The notes beneath the pieces were generated by a model, which worked only from the letters and a program-made list of their open reading frames with translations, was not told where the DNA came from and searched no databases. Of a stretch of DNA of 45,714 nt, positions 7,400 through 15,864 are shown in pieces. Each line of letters begins with the position of its first letter. The stretch's first letter is position 1. A program made the translations under genes and the position numbers. Origin of the DNA: Pseudomonas sp. (GTDB lineage: Bacteria; Pseudomonadota; Gammaproteobacteria; Pseudomonadales; Pseudomonadaceae); NCBI RefSeq assembly GCF_030683065.1, contig NZ_JAUXMX010000016.1, forward strand, positions 1-45,714. The letters are read 5' to 3'.

Positions 7400-9055
7400 A
7401 TGATTGCGCTACGTGAAGCGTGGAATGCCGGTTTGCTGGGGCGCAAGCACTGGCTGAACAACCTGGTCGCCGGGGTAATCGTCGGCATAGTCGCACTGCC
7501 GCTGGCCATGGCCTTTGCCATCGCCTCGGGGGTCAAGCCCGAACAAGGCATCTATACGGCGATCATTGGCGGCGTGCTGGTATCGCTGTTTGGCGGCAGT
7601 CGCGTGCAAATCGCCGGACCGACCGGCGCGTTCATCGTGATTCTAGCGAGCATCACCGCCGAGTACGGCATCGACGGCTTGCAGATCGCCACGATGATGG
7701 CCGGCGTCATACTGCTGTTACTGGGGATTACCCGGCTGGGAACGGTGATCAAGTTCATTCCGGCACCGGTGATCGTCGGCTTCACCGCCGGGATCGGGGT
7801 GATCATATGGGTCGGCCAGTGGAAGGACTTCTTCGGTCTGCCCAAGGTCGGCGGCGAACATTTCCACGAGAAGGTCTGGAATTTACTCCAGGTGCTGCCG
7901 GACCTGCACCCGGCTACCACGCTGCTGGCCCTGCTCAGCCTGGGTTTGGTTTTGTTCTCGCCAAAGCTGCCGGGGCTAAAACGCGTACCCGGGCCGCTGG
8001 TAGCCATGCTGGTGGTCACGTTGACCCAGGCGCTGTTTCAGTTCGATGGCGTGGCCACCATCGGCAGCGCCTTTGGCGGCATCCCCCAGGGCTTACCCGA
8101 ATTTGGCCTGCCTGACGTCAGCCTGCCGCGGGTTATCGAGTTGATCGGTCCGGCCTTTGCGATTGCCATGCTCGGCGCCATCGAGTCGTTGCTGTCGGCG
8201 GTAGTAGCCGATGGCATGACGGGCACCAAGCATAATTCCAACCAGGAGTTGATTGGCCAAGGCATCGCCAACATGGCCACGCCCTTGTTCGGCGGTTTTG
8301 CCGTGACTGGTGCGATTGCCCGCACCGCGACCAATATCCGTAACGGTGGCAGCAGCCCGCTAGCCGGGATCATGCACGCGGCCACCCTGCTGCTGATCAT
8401 CCTGTTCCTGGCTCCGCTGGCTTCCGACATCCCGCTGTGCGCGCTGGCGGCGATTCTGTTTGTGGTTGCCTACAACATGAGCGAGGTGCGCCACTTCAAG
8501 CGCATGGTGCTGCGCGCGCCACGGGCGGACGTGGCAATCCTGTTGATCACCTTCGGCCTCACGGTGTTCAGCGACCTGGTAGTGGCAGTGAATATCGGAG
8601 TGATCCTGGCGATGCTGCATTTCATGCGGCGCATGGCCGCCTCGGTGGGCGTGCAACAGGTAGTCGAGCAGGAGCTGGAAGCGGAGTTACGGCTTGGCGG
8701 CCATGCCCACCTGCCGCCAGGCCTGATGGTGTACACGATCGAAGGACCGCTGTTCTTTGCCGCGGCAGAGAACTTCGAGCGCGCGCTGGCTCAGACCCAT
8801 ACCGACCCGCAGATACTGGTGATTCGTCTGAACCGCGTGCCCTTCATGGACATTACCGGCTTGCAAACGCTGGAGGAAGTCATCCAGCAACTGCTCAAAC
8901 GCAAGATCGTGGTGAAACTCTGCGAGGCCAACAGCAGGGTGCTGACCAAGCTGGACAAGGCGGGCATCCTGCTGCAGATCGGCGCGGATAATTACCACGC
9001 GGGCTTCAACGCCGCGCTGAACGCCCACAAGGAGCGCGAGCACGCGCCAGGCTAA
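7400..9055 (+). CDS. SulP-family anion transporter with C-terminal STAS domain
   Basis: Inner-membrane anion transporter (sulfate, bicarbonate or dicarboxylate in relatives), 551 residues. The membrane part fills residues 20-415 with repeated hydrophobic segments. Family landmarks include IVALPLAMAFAIASGVKPEQ, IAGPTGAF and the region around NQELIGQGIANM. The cytoplasmic STAS domain follows at about 435-545, with the anti-sigma-antagonist-like motif PFMDITG around D484. The start has GAGGAG seven bases upstream. Sequence alone does not give the substrate. It lies between the betaine receptor and bet genes, where P. aeruginosa carries the choline transporter betT1. SulP proteins are not known choline carriers, so the position is noted without drawing a functional link. 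Confidence 0.92.
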   Translation: MIALREAWNAGLLGRKHWLNNLVAGVIVGIVALPLAMAFAIASGVKPEQGIYTAIIGGVLVSLFGGSRVQIAGPTGAFIVILASITAEYGIDGLQIATMMAGVILLLLGITRLGTVIKFIPAPVIVGFTAGIGVIIWVGQWKDFFGLPKVGGEHFHEKVWNLLQVLPDLHPATTLLALLSLGLVLFSPKLPGLKRVPGPLVAMLVVTLTQALFQFDGVATIGSAFGGIPQGLPEFGLPDVSLPRVIELIGPAFAIAMLGAIESLLSAVVADGMTGTKHNSNQELIGQGIANMATPLFGGFAVTGAIARTATNIRNGGSSPLAGIMHAATLLLIILFLAPLASDIPLCALAAILFVVAYNMSEVRHFKRMVLRAPRADVAILLITFGLTVFSDLVVAVNIGVILAMLHFMRRMAASVGVQQVVEQELEAELRLGGHAHLPPGLMVYTIEGPLFFAAAENFERALAQTHTDPQILVIRLNRVPFMDITGLQTLEEVIQQLLKRKIVVKLCEANSRVLTKLDKAGILLQIGADNYHAGFNAALNAHKEREHAPG

Positions 9056-9077
9056 CGCTGGCGGGCGACTCGGCGGC

Positions 9078-9266
9078 TCATGACTTGGCGACAGGGCCGC
9101 GCTTGCTCTGGGTGTCGTAGGTCGCACCGTGGGTTTCGAGGTAATCGCGAATCAATTGGCGCACAACCTGGGAAGGCGTCAGGTCCTGCCCGGCGCACAG
9201 TTCCTCAAATGCCTTTTTCTTGACCGGATCGATCAATACGGTGAGGCGCGCTGTCTTGTTTTCCAT
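9078..9266 (-). CDS. Small ribbon-helix-helix (CopG/Arc-type) DNA-binding protein
   Basis: A 62-residue protein built like a MetJ/Arc/CopG repressor: basic strand KTARLTVLIDP, helix VKKKAFEELCAG, a turn with LTPSQ, and helix VVRQLIRDYLETHG. Such proteins bind DNA as dimers through the strand. No toxin gene lies beside it, so an antitoxin role is not supported. The ATG at 9266 is chosen because the strand should start close to the N-terminus; ATG at 9281 adds five residues. It is convergent with the SulP gene (22-base gap) and divergent from betI. Its target is unknown; the betI side and its own promoter are the natural first guesses. Confidence 0.7.
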   Translation of the reverse strand: MENKTARLTVLIDPVKKKAFEELCAGQDLTPSQVVRQLIRDYLETHGATYDTQSKRGPVAKS

Positions 9267-9403
9267 AAAATTGCCAACCATTCAGTTTTGATGTTAATCA
9301 AATTGTAATAGCCTAGTCGGGCGCTGTCACGGCGCAGAAGGGTTGTCAGGCCCGTGGCAAGAGCTGCTACGACCAATACCTCGCCCGGCACGCTGGATAT
9401 GTG

Positions 9404-9434
9404 ATTGATCGTTCAATAAAAACCGGCCTAGACT
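9404..9434 (+). promoter_or_regulatory. BetI-type operator overlapping the betI promoter
   Basis: An imperfect dyad ATTGA-TCGT-TCAAT lies at 9404-9417. The surrounding 21 bases (9402-9422) recur exactly at 10313-10333 before betB. A plausible promoter is TTGATC (9405-9410), an 18-base spacer and TAGACT (9429-9434), so a bound repressor would cover the -35 and spacer. The dyad resembles the BetI operator of enteric bacteria. Confidence 0.78.
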
Positions 9435-9473
9435 GCCGCCCCCACGGACCGCCCTGAATCCACGGAGACACCG

Positions 9474-10064
9474 ATGCCCAAGGTCGGAATGCAACCGATC
9501 CGCCGCTCGCAATTGATTGCGGCCACCCTCGAAGCCGTCGATCAGGTCGGCATGGGCGATGCCAGCATCGCCTACATTGCTCGCCTGGCAGGGGTGTCCA
9601 ACGGCATCATCAGTCACTACTTCAAGGACAAGAACGGCCTGCTCGACGCCACCATGCGCCACCTGATGCTGGCCCTCAACACGGCAGTGCGCGCACGCCG
9701 GGCGGCGCTCAAGGACAACAGCCCACGCGCCCATCTACGGGCGATGATCGACGGCAATTTCGACGACAGCCAGGTCAATGGTCCGGCGATCAAGACCTGG
9801 CTAGCGTTCTGGGCCAGCAGCATGCATCAGCCATGCTTGCGCCGCTTGCAGCGGGTCAACGACCACCGCCTGGATTCAAACCTGTGCTGCCAGTTCCGCC
9901 GTGTCCTCCCCGCGCAGCAGGCCCGCGCCGCCTCGCGCGGCCTGGCCGCCCTGATCGATGGCCTGTGGCTGCGCGGCGCGCTGTCCGGCGGCAGCTTCGA
10001 TACCCAACAGGCCATCCAGATCGCCTACGACTACCTGGACCAGCAACTGCGCAAGGCAGGCTGA
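9474..10064 (+). CDS. betI: Choline-responsive TetR-family repressor BetI
   Basis: Represses the bet genes until choline binds. It has 196 residues; the N-terminal [20 protein letters not shown] begins the TetR DNA-binding domain, with the helix-turn-helix at about 27-50 ([21 protein letters not shown]). The ligand domain contains [16 protein letters not shown], and [11 protein letters not shown] near residue 165 is typical of BetI. The ATG follows CGGAGA. It is the first gene of the bet cluster, and an identical operator sequence precedes it and betB, which fits autorepression plus control of betBA. A 410-base gap separates it from betB, so betBA has its own promoter. Confidence 0.95.
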   Translation: MPKVGMQPIRRSQLIAATLEAVDQVGMGDASIAYIARLAGVSNGIISHYFKDKNGLLDATMRHLMLALNTAVRARRAALKDNSPRAHLRAMIDGNFDDSQVNGPAIKTWLAFWASSMHQPCLRRLQRVNDHRLDSNLCCQFRRVLPAQQARAASRGLAALIDGLWLRGALSGGSFDTQQAIQIAYDYLDQQLRKAG

Positions 10065-10110
10065 ACACGCCACGTCGATAGCGCCATTCACAACCCGCGT
10101 CCCGGCCTCA

Positions 10111-10279
10111 AACCCCGGTGCGCACGGCGCACCCTACGGGCCGGGCGGCTCCTGTACGCGACTTGTCGTATCACGTGTAGGGTGCGCCGCGCGCACCATC
10201 AATAACCCACGCAATAACTTCGAACCCCGGCGCAGCCTACGGGCCAGGCGGCGGCTCCTGCACGCGGCTTGTCGTATCC
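10111..10279. repeat. Degenerate direct duplication around REP unit
   Basis: The stretch 10111-10172 and the stretch 10223-10279 share the order AACCCCGG, CCTACGGGCC, CTCCTG, ACGCG and CTTGTCGTATC with small gaps. The second copy has lost part of the REP unit. This looks like an old tandem duplication of a REP and its flank. Confidence 0.7.
10117..10197. repeat. Inverted pair of REP-type palindromes (GTAGGGTGCGC family)
   Basis: The unit at 10117-10137 (GGTGCGC...CACCCTAC) and the opposite unit at 10177-10197 (GTAGGGTG...GCGCACC) match at 20 of 21 positions when inverted. The same 21-base family recurs at 14160, 15682, 15728, 32303 and, decayed, 32411. Confidence 0.85.
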
Positions 10280-10314
10280 AGGCCAGCGTGAGTCGCTCCC
10301 GGCTATCTTTGTTG

Positions 10315-10344
10315 ATTGATCGTTCAATAAAAATAACGTAGGCT
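10315..10344 (+). promoter_or_regulatory. BetI-type operator overlapping the betBA promoter
   Basis: The dyad ATTGA-TCGT-TCAAT at 10315-10328 lies in a 21-base stretch identical to the one before betI. TTGATC (10316-10321), a 17-base spacer and TAGGCT (10339-10344) form the matching promoter. It starts about 160 bases before betB. Confidence 0.78.
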
Positions 10345-10474
10345 GAATGCCACTCTTTCCGGCCGGGACATTGTCGCTGCGCGCGACATCCGCACCCGCC
10401 GACCCATCTGGCCAAGGCCGTACTGAAGCCGCCGCCAGCCTTGCGAAGACAACAGACAAGAGAGGACTCTCCCC

Positions 10475-11947
<1,473 letters not shown>

Positions 11948-11961
11948 CCCTCGACGTAACT

Positions 11962-11982
11962 GTAGGAGGGGCCTTGGCCGCG
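11962..11982. repeat. Single degenerate REP unit (GTAGGAG family)
   Basis: GTAGGAGGGGCCTTGGCCGC, followed by G, is a small palindrome of the GTAGGAGC class, 15 bases after the betB stop. Confidence 0.55.
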
Positions 11983-12029
11983 CTTGCGCTTCGCGGGCAT
12001 GGCGGTACACCGCCCATTCTTTGCGCCCC

Positions 12030-12089
12030 GTAGCCCGGATCCAATCCGGGAGCAGTCATCGTATTTCCCCCGGACTGGATCCGGGCTAC
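12030..12089. repeat. Long REP-type hairpin between betB and betA
   Basis: A perfect 14-bp inverted repeat (GTAGCCCGGATCCA / TGGATCCGGGCTAC) encloses a second imperfect palindrome. It stands inside the betBA operon, ending ten bases before the betA start. The base following it begins the betA ribosome site (AGGAG). The same family returns at 45546, where it is cut short. Confidence 0.85.
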
Positions 12090-12099
12090 AGGAGCTCTT

Positions 12100-13785
12100 A
12101 TGCCCCAAGAATTCGACTACATCATCATCGGCGCCGGCTCGGCCGGCAACGTGCTGGCTACCCGCCTGACTGAAGACAAGGACGTCAGCGTGCTGCTGCT
12201 GGAAGCTGGCGGCCCCGACTATCGCCTGGATTTCCGCACCCAGATGCCCGCCGCTCTGGCCTTCCCATTGCAAGGTCGGCGCTACAACTGGGCCTACGAA
12301 ACCGAGCCGGAACCCTTCATGAACAACCGCCGCATGGAGTGCGGGCGTGGCAAGGGCCTGGGCGGCTCATCGCTGATCAACGGCATGTGCTACATCCGCG
12401 GCAATGCCCTCGACTATGACGGCTGGGCAAAACAACCGGGGCTTGAAGATTGGTCCTACCTGGACTGCCTGCCGTATTTCAGGAAAGCCGAAACCCGCGA
12501 CAGTGGCGCCAATGCCTACCACGGCGGCGACGGTCCGGTCAGCGTGGGTACGCCGAAAGCCGGCAACAATCCACTGTTCCACGCCATGGTCGAAGCCGGT
12601 GTGCAGGCCGGTTACCCGCGCACTGACGACTTGAATGGTTACCAGCAAGAAGGCTTCGGGCCGATGGATCGTACCGTGACCCCGCAGGGTCGACGCTCCA
12701 GCACCGCGCGCGGCTATCTGGACCAAGCCAAAGGCCGGCCGAACCTGACCATCGTCACCCATGCCTTGACCGAGCGCATTTTGTTCAGCGGCAAACGCGC
12801 CATCGGCGTCGACTACCTGCACGGCGACAGCAACAATCCGACCACCGTCAATGCGCGGCGCGAAGTGCTGCTGTGCAGTGGCGCCATTGCCTCGCCGCAG
12901 ATTCTCCAGCGCTCCGGGGTCGGCCCGGCCGCCCTGCTAAGCGATCTGGACATTCCGCTGGTGCACGAATTGCCCGGCGTTGGCGAGAACCTCCAGGATC
13001 ACTTGGAGATGTACCTGCAATACGCCTGCAAGGAGCCGGTGTCGCTGTACCCGGCGCTGCAATGGTGGAACCAGCCACCGATCGGCGCCAAATGGCTACT
13101 GCTCGGCAAGGGCACCGGTGCCAGCAACCAGTTCGAGGCCGGCGGCTTCATTCGCTCCAGCGCCGAGTTCGAGTGGCCAAACATCCAGTACCACTTCCTG
13201 CCGGTAGCGATTAATTACAACGGCAGTAACGCGGTCAAGGAACACGGTTTTCAGGCCCACGTCGGCTCTATGCGCTCGCCAAGTCGCGGGCGCGTCCAGG
13301 CCAAATCGAAAGACCCGCGCCAACACCCGAGCATCCTGTTCAACTACATGAGCAGCCCCCAGGACTGGCGTGAGTTCCGCGACGGCATCCGCATCACCCG
13401 CGAAATCATGAACCAGTCGGCGCTCGACCCGTTCCGTGGCCGCGAACTCAGCCCCGGTGCCGACGTGCAGAGCGACGCCGAACTGGATGCCTTCGTCCGC
13501 GATCATGCGGAAACCGCCTTCCACCCGTCCTGCTCCTGCAAGATGGGCGAGGACGCCATGGCAGTGGTCGACGGCCAGGGCCGGGTGCATGGCATCGAAG
13601 GGCTGCGAGTGGTTGACGCGTCGATCATGCCGCTGATCACCACCGGCAACCTCAACGCGCCGACCATCATGATGGCCGAAAAGATCGCCGACAAAATCCG
13701 CGGACGCACGCCACTGCCGCGCAGCACCGCGCCCTACTACGTAGCAGGCAGTGCGCCAGTGCGCCACACCCCGCAGCGCGGCTGA
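12100..13785 (+). CDS. betA: Choline dehydrogenase (GMC oxidoreductase)
   Basis: Membrane-associated FAD enzyme that oxidises choline to betaine aldehyde and passes electrons to the respiratory chain. It is 561 residues long, as expected. The FAD-binding GAGSAG motif is at 11-16 behind YIIIG. The GMC signatures [20 protein letters not shown] (about 80) and [17 protein letters not shown] (about 265) are present. The catalytic pair is H475 ([10 protein letters not shown]) and N519 (NLNAPT), at the 44-residue spacing of the choline oxidase pair. The ATG has AGGAG seven bases upstream. It closes the betBA operon; a MITE-like element begins about 20 bases after its stop. Confidence 0.97.
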   Translation: MPQEFDYIIIGAGSAGNVLATRLTEDKDVSVLLLEAGGPDYRLDFRTQMPAALAFPLQGRRYNWAYETEPEPFMNNRRMECGRGKGLGGSSLINGMCYIRGNALDYDGWAKQPGLEDWSYLDCLPYFRKAETRDSGANAYHGGDGPVSVGTPKAGNNPLFHAMVEAGVQAGYPRTDDLNGYQQEGFGPMDRTVTPQGRRSSTARGYLDQAKGRPNLTIVTHALTERILFSGKRAIGVDYLHGDSNNPTTVNARREVLLCSGAIASPQILQRSGVGPAALLSDLDIPLVHELPGVGENLQDHLEMYLQYACKEPVSLYPALQWWNQPPIGAKWLLLGKGTGASNQFEAGGFIRSSAEFEWPNIQYHFLPVAINYNGSNAVKEHGFQAHVGSMRSPSRGRVQAKSKDPRQHPSILFNYMSSPQDWREFRDGIRITREIMNQSALDPFRGRELSPGADVQSDAELDAFVRDHAETAFHPSCSCKMGEDAMAVVDGQGRVHGIEGLRVVDASIMPLITTGNLNAPTIMMAEKIADKIRGRTPLPRSTAPYYVAGSAPVRHTPQRG

Positions 13786-13805
13786 GCGGCTGAGCGGTTT
13801 TCAAT

Positions 13806-13997
13806 GGCTATGTACCAGTTGCATGTTGCACGACTTGCGCTGGCAGCACCCCAGGAGAGATGACCAGTAAAAAGGCAGGCGCGTCTGTAGGAGCCAGCTT
13901 GCTGGCGATCCGGGCCAGCAATCCCATGCAACAGCATCGCCAGCAAGCTGGCTCCTACAGGGCATTGCTGCATGCAACACATAACGGGTACATAGCC
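13806..13997. mobile_element. MITE-like element, copy 1 (25-bp terminal repeats, 8-bp flanking duplication)
   Basis: The left end 13806-13830 reads GGCTATGTACC then AGTTGCATGTTGCA. The right end 13973-13997, inverted, reads GGCTATGTACC then CGTTATGTGTTGCA. They match at 21 of 25 positions. The octamer TTTTCAAT stands immediately outside both ends (13798-13805 and 13998-14005), as a target-site duplication would. The element is 192 bp, without a reading frame of note, and carries an inverted pair of GTAGGAGCC REPs at its centre. Copy 2 at 15611 has the same ends, the same duplication length and a different REP pair. An 8-bp duplication is known for ISL3, IS66, IS6 and ISAs1 families; I cannot name the parent. 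Confidence 0.82.
13887..13958. repeat. Inverted REP pair (GTAGGAGCC family) inside MITE copy 1
   Basis: The 23-base unit at 13887-13909 (GTAGGAGCCAGCTTGCTGGC, then GAT) is exactly inverted at 13936-13958, giving a 23-bp stem with a 26-base loop. The unit recurs between metI and metQ. Confidence 0.9.
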
Positions 13998-14044
13998 TTT
14001 TCAATGGTGATGCCTGCGCTGGCTTGTCGAGACCCGTGGCTCTT

Positions 14045-14068
14045 GTAAGAGCGGGCTTGCCCGCGAAG
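14045..14068. repeat. Single REP unit (GCGGGCTTGCCCGC variant)
   Basis: GTAAGAGCGGGCTTGCCCGC, then GAAG, is a well-known Pseudomonas REP variant with a GCGGGC/GCCCGC stem. Confidence 0.75.
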
Positions 14069-14159
14069 CTGGGTCAACAGGAATCCGTCGCGACCAATAA
14101 CCCAGCGTCCCGCCGCGCCTAGGTGTGAGTGGGCGCGGGGCCGCGCAGGCCAGACTCTT

Positions 14160-14180
14160 GGTGCGTACGGCGCACCCTAC
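14160..14180. repeat. Single REP unit (GTGCGC/CACCCTAC family)
   Basis: GGTGCGTACGGCGCACCCTA, then C, matches the 21-base family seen as pairs at 10117, 15682 and 32303. Confidence 0.8.
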
Positions 14181-14203
14181 TGGCGGCAGGCGTGGGAGGC
14201 AGA

Positions 14204-14629
14204 CTACTTGGCAAACAACTGGTCGATATCCTTGAACGCCTTGAACTCCAGGGCATTGCCGCAGGGGTCGAGGAGGAACATCGTCGCCTGCTCGCCGACC
14301 TGGCCGGCGAAGCGCACGTAGGGCTCGATGACGAAGTGGGTATTTCTGGCCTGCAAGCGCTCGGCCAGTTGCTGCCAGTCATCCCAGCCGAGCACCACAC
14401 CGAAATGCGGCACCGGCACTTCATGGCCGTCCACCGGGTTGCTGTGTGCAGCTTTTTGATAGTCCATCTGCGGCGCCTGGTGGATCACCAACTGATGGCC
14501 GAAGAAGTCGAAGTCCACCCAATGCTCGCTGCTGCGACCCTCGGCACAGCCAAATACCTGCGCATAGAAGTGCCGGGCGGCGGCCAGGTCGTGGACGGGA
14601 ATGGCCAGGTGAAAAGGTGCGAGTGCCAT
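14204..14629 (-). CDS. VOC-family (glyoxalase/dioxygenase fold) metalloprotein
   Basis: A 141-residue cytosolic protein of the vicinal oxygen chelate superfamily. It opens with [20 protein letters not shown], followed by VFG, the classic first beta-alpha unit with metal ligand candidate H7. The second unit supplies VPHFGVVL (H75), and the C-terminal [13 protein letters not shown] supplies E128. The reaction is not defined by these motifs; lyase, dioxygenase and resistance proteins share them. The ATG at 14629 has AAGGAA eight bases upstream. It is divergent from the LysR gene with a 110-bp shared gap, the usual layout of a LysR regulator and its target, so that regulator probably controls it. 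Confidence 0.85.
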   Translation of the reverse strand: MALAPFHLAIPVHDLAAARHFYAQVFGCAEGRSSEHWVDFDFFGHQLVIHQAPQMDYQKAAHSNPVDGHEVPVPHFGVVLGWDDWQQLAERLQARNTHFVIEPYVRFAGQVGEQATMFLLDPCGNALEFKAFKDIDQLFAK

Positions 14630-14739
14630 GCGGTGGTTCCTTGTGCTGAGTGTTCACCGATTCTCAGCAACAGCGATACTGATTAAAAGCGAATATCCTT
14701 GCTCGCAAGCACAAACAATATTGATCAGTCGAGGCGGCC

Positions 14740-15597
14740 ATGTTGCGCGAGTTGAGAACCTTCCTGATGGTTGCCCGCCACGGCACCTTCGCCGCTGCTG
14801 GCCAGCAGGTCGGCCTGACCCAGTCGGCGGTCAGTGCGCAGATGCGCGTGCTGGAAAACGGTCTGGGGGTGCGCCTGTTCGACCGCAGCGGCCGCGCCGC
14901 CGTGCTCAATGGCGCCGGGCGGCATGCCCTGCCTTTGGCCGAGCAGATGCTCGCGCTCTATGCGCAGATGGCCCAACCGACCACGGCGGCCGAGTGGCGC
15001 GGCGAGCTGAAGGTCGGCGCCATCGCCAGCGTGCAGACCGGCTTGCTACCAGAAGCCTTGCCGCGCTTTCGGGTACTGGCCCCGCGGGTCGAATTGAAGC
15101 TGGTGCCCGGCGTTTCACTCAACCTGCTGAGCCAGGTGGATGCCGGCGAACTGGACCTGGCATTGCTGATCAAACCACCCTTCGAGCTACCCAAGGAGCT
15201 GCTGCAGATCAGCCTGGCGCGTGAACCCTTCGTGCTGATCACGCCACTGAGCGTTGCGGGCGATGAGCCGTTGCAAATCCTCGCCGAACAGCCATTCGTG
15301 CGTTACGACCGGCGCTCCTTCGGCGGGCGGCTGGTGAGCCAGTTCCTCCGCGAACAGCACCTGAGCGTGCATGAGGCACTGGAGTTGGACGAGCTGGAGG
15401 CCATCGTGCGCATGGTCGAGTGCGGCCTCGGCGTCTCGCTGATCCCCCGCGCCGGCTTGTGGCTGCAGCGGCCGACCCAGCTGCGGGTGCTCGAACTGGG
15501 CGAACTGACCTTCCACCGCGAACTGATCGCGGTGCTGCGCCGGGCGCAACGCCAGCCGGCGCTGGATTGTCTGCTGGAATGCCTGCTGGAGACCTAA
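14740..15597 (+). CDS. LysR-family transcriptional regulator
   Basis: A 285-residue regulator. The N-terminal winged helix (MLRELRTFLMVARHGTFAAA, then GQQVGLTQSAVSAQMRVLE) is canonical. The effector domain from about residue 85 (LKVGAIASVQTGLLPEALPR) has the two-lobed periplasmic-protein-like fold, and GLGVSLIPRAG near 230 is a common effector-domain signature. The ATG follows GAGGCGG. It is divergent from the VOC gene, whose promoter it may read; the inducer is unknown. A 200-bp MITE-like element begins 13 bases after the stop codon. Confidence 0.9.
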   Translation: MLRELRTFLMVARHGTFAAAGQQVGLTQSAVSAQMRVLENGLGVRLFDRSGRAAVLNGAGRHALPLAEQMLALYAQMAQPTTAAEWRGELKVGAIASVQTGLLPEALPRFRVLAPRVELKLVPGVSLNLLSQVDAGELDLALLIKPPFELPKELLQISLAREPFVLITPLSVAGDEPLQILAEQPFVRYDRRSFGGRLVSQFLREQHLSVHEALELDELEAIVRMVECGLGVSLIPRAGLWLQRPTQLRVLELGELTFHRELIAVLRRAQRQPALDCLLECLLET

Positions 15598-15610
15598 GCG
15601 GCAAGAAAAA

Positions 15611-15810
15611 GGCTATGTACCCATTACGTGTTGCATGGGGCGCCCGGGGAAGCATGACACTACTTGCAGCGGCCGCAATCGGTAGGGTGCGCTGTGCGCA
15701 CCAGGCGTCTGTGGCGGCGCTGGTGTTGGTGCGCGCGGCGCACCCTACGAAGCCAGCCCCCTAAACCTGGGCGCCGATGCCTGAGCGCAACAGAGGATGG
15801 GGACATAGCC
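15611..15810. mobile_element. MITE-like element, copy 2 (25-bp terminal repeats, 8-bp flanking duplication)
   Basis: The left end 15611-15635 reads GGCTATGTACCC then ATTACGTGTTGCA. The right end 15786-15810, inverted, reads GGCTATGTCCCC then ATCCTCTGTTGCG. The octamer AAGAAAAA lies directly outside each end (15603-15610 and 15811-15818). The 200-bp element carries an inverted pair of GTAGGGTGCGC REPs, different from copy 1, and its interior otherwise shows no obvious similarity to copy 1. The right-hand octamer is also the T-tract (minus strand) of the metQ terminator, so the insertion duplicated that tract and left the terminator working. Confidence 0.82.
15682..15748. repeat. Inverted REP pair (GTAGGGTGCGC family) inside MITE copy 2
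   Basis: Units at 15682-15702 (GTAGGGTGCGCTGTGCGCAC, then C) and 15728-15748 (GGTGCGCGCGGCGCACCCTA, then C) are inverted copies separated by 25 bases. Confidence 0.85.
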
Positions 15811-15838
15811 AAGAAAAAGCCCGCTGCGGGAGCGGGCT
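15811..15838 (-). terminator. Rho-independent terminator of metQ
   Basis: Read on the minus strand, the stem AGCCCGCT (15838-15831) with AGCGGGCT (15825-15818) and a five-base loop is followed by TTTTTCTT. It lies 27 bases after the metQ stop. Confidence 0.88.
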
Positions 15839-15864
15839 CATGTGACTAGCGGAGAAGCGACAGC

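Larger units (their letters stand above)
10065..10474. other. Gap between betI and betB with REP pair, direct repeat and promoter
   Basis: No gene is seen in these 410 bases. It holds an inverted REP pair (10117-10197), a degenerate direct duplication of about 60 bases (10111-10172 and 10223-10279), the second BetI-type operator with a promoter (10315-10344) and a betB leader of about 125 bases ending in GAGAGGA. Confidence 0.75.
13786..14203. other. Gap behind betA filled with repeats
   Basis: These 418 bases hold no gene. They contain a 192-bp MITE-like element (13806-13997) with its 8-bp flanking repeats, an inverted REP pair inside it, a single GCGGGCTTGCCCGC REP (14045-14068) and a single GTGCGTACGGCGCAC REP (14160-14180). 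Confidence 0.85.

Noticed and set aside
9078..9266. Antitoxin of a toxin-antitoxin pair
   Set aside because: Neither neighbour is a toxin; upstream is betI on the other strand and downstream the convergent SulP gene.
13786..14203. Small genes behind betA
   Set aside because: The open frames here are made of REP palindromes and MITE ends; none has a ribosome site or family resemblance.
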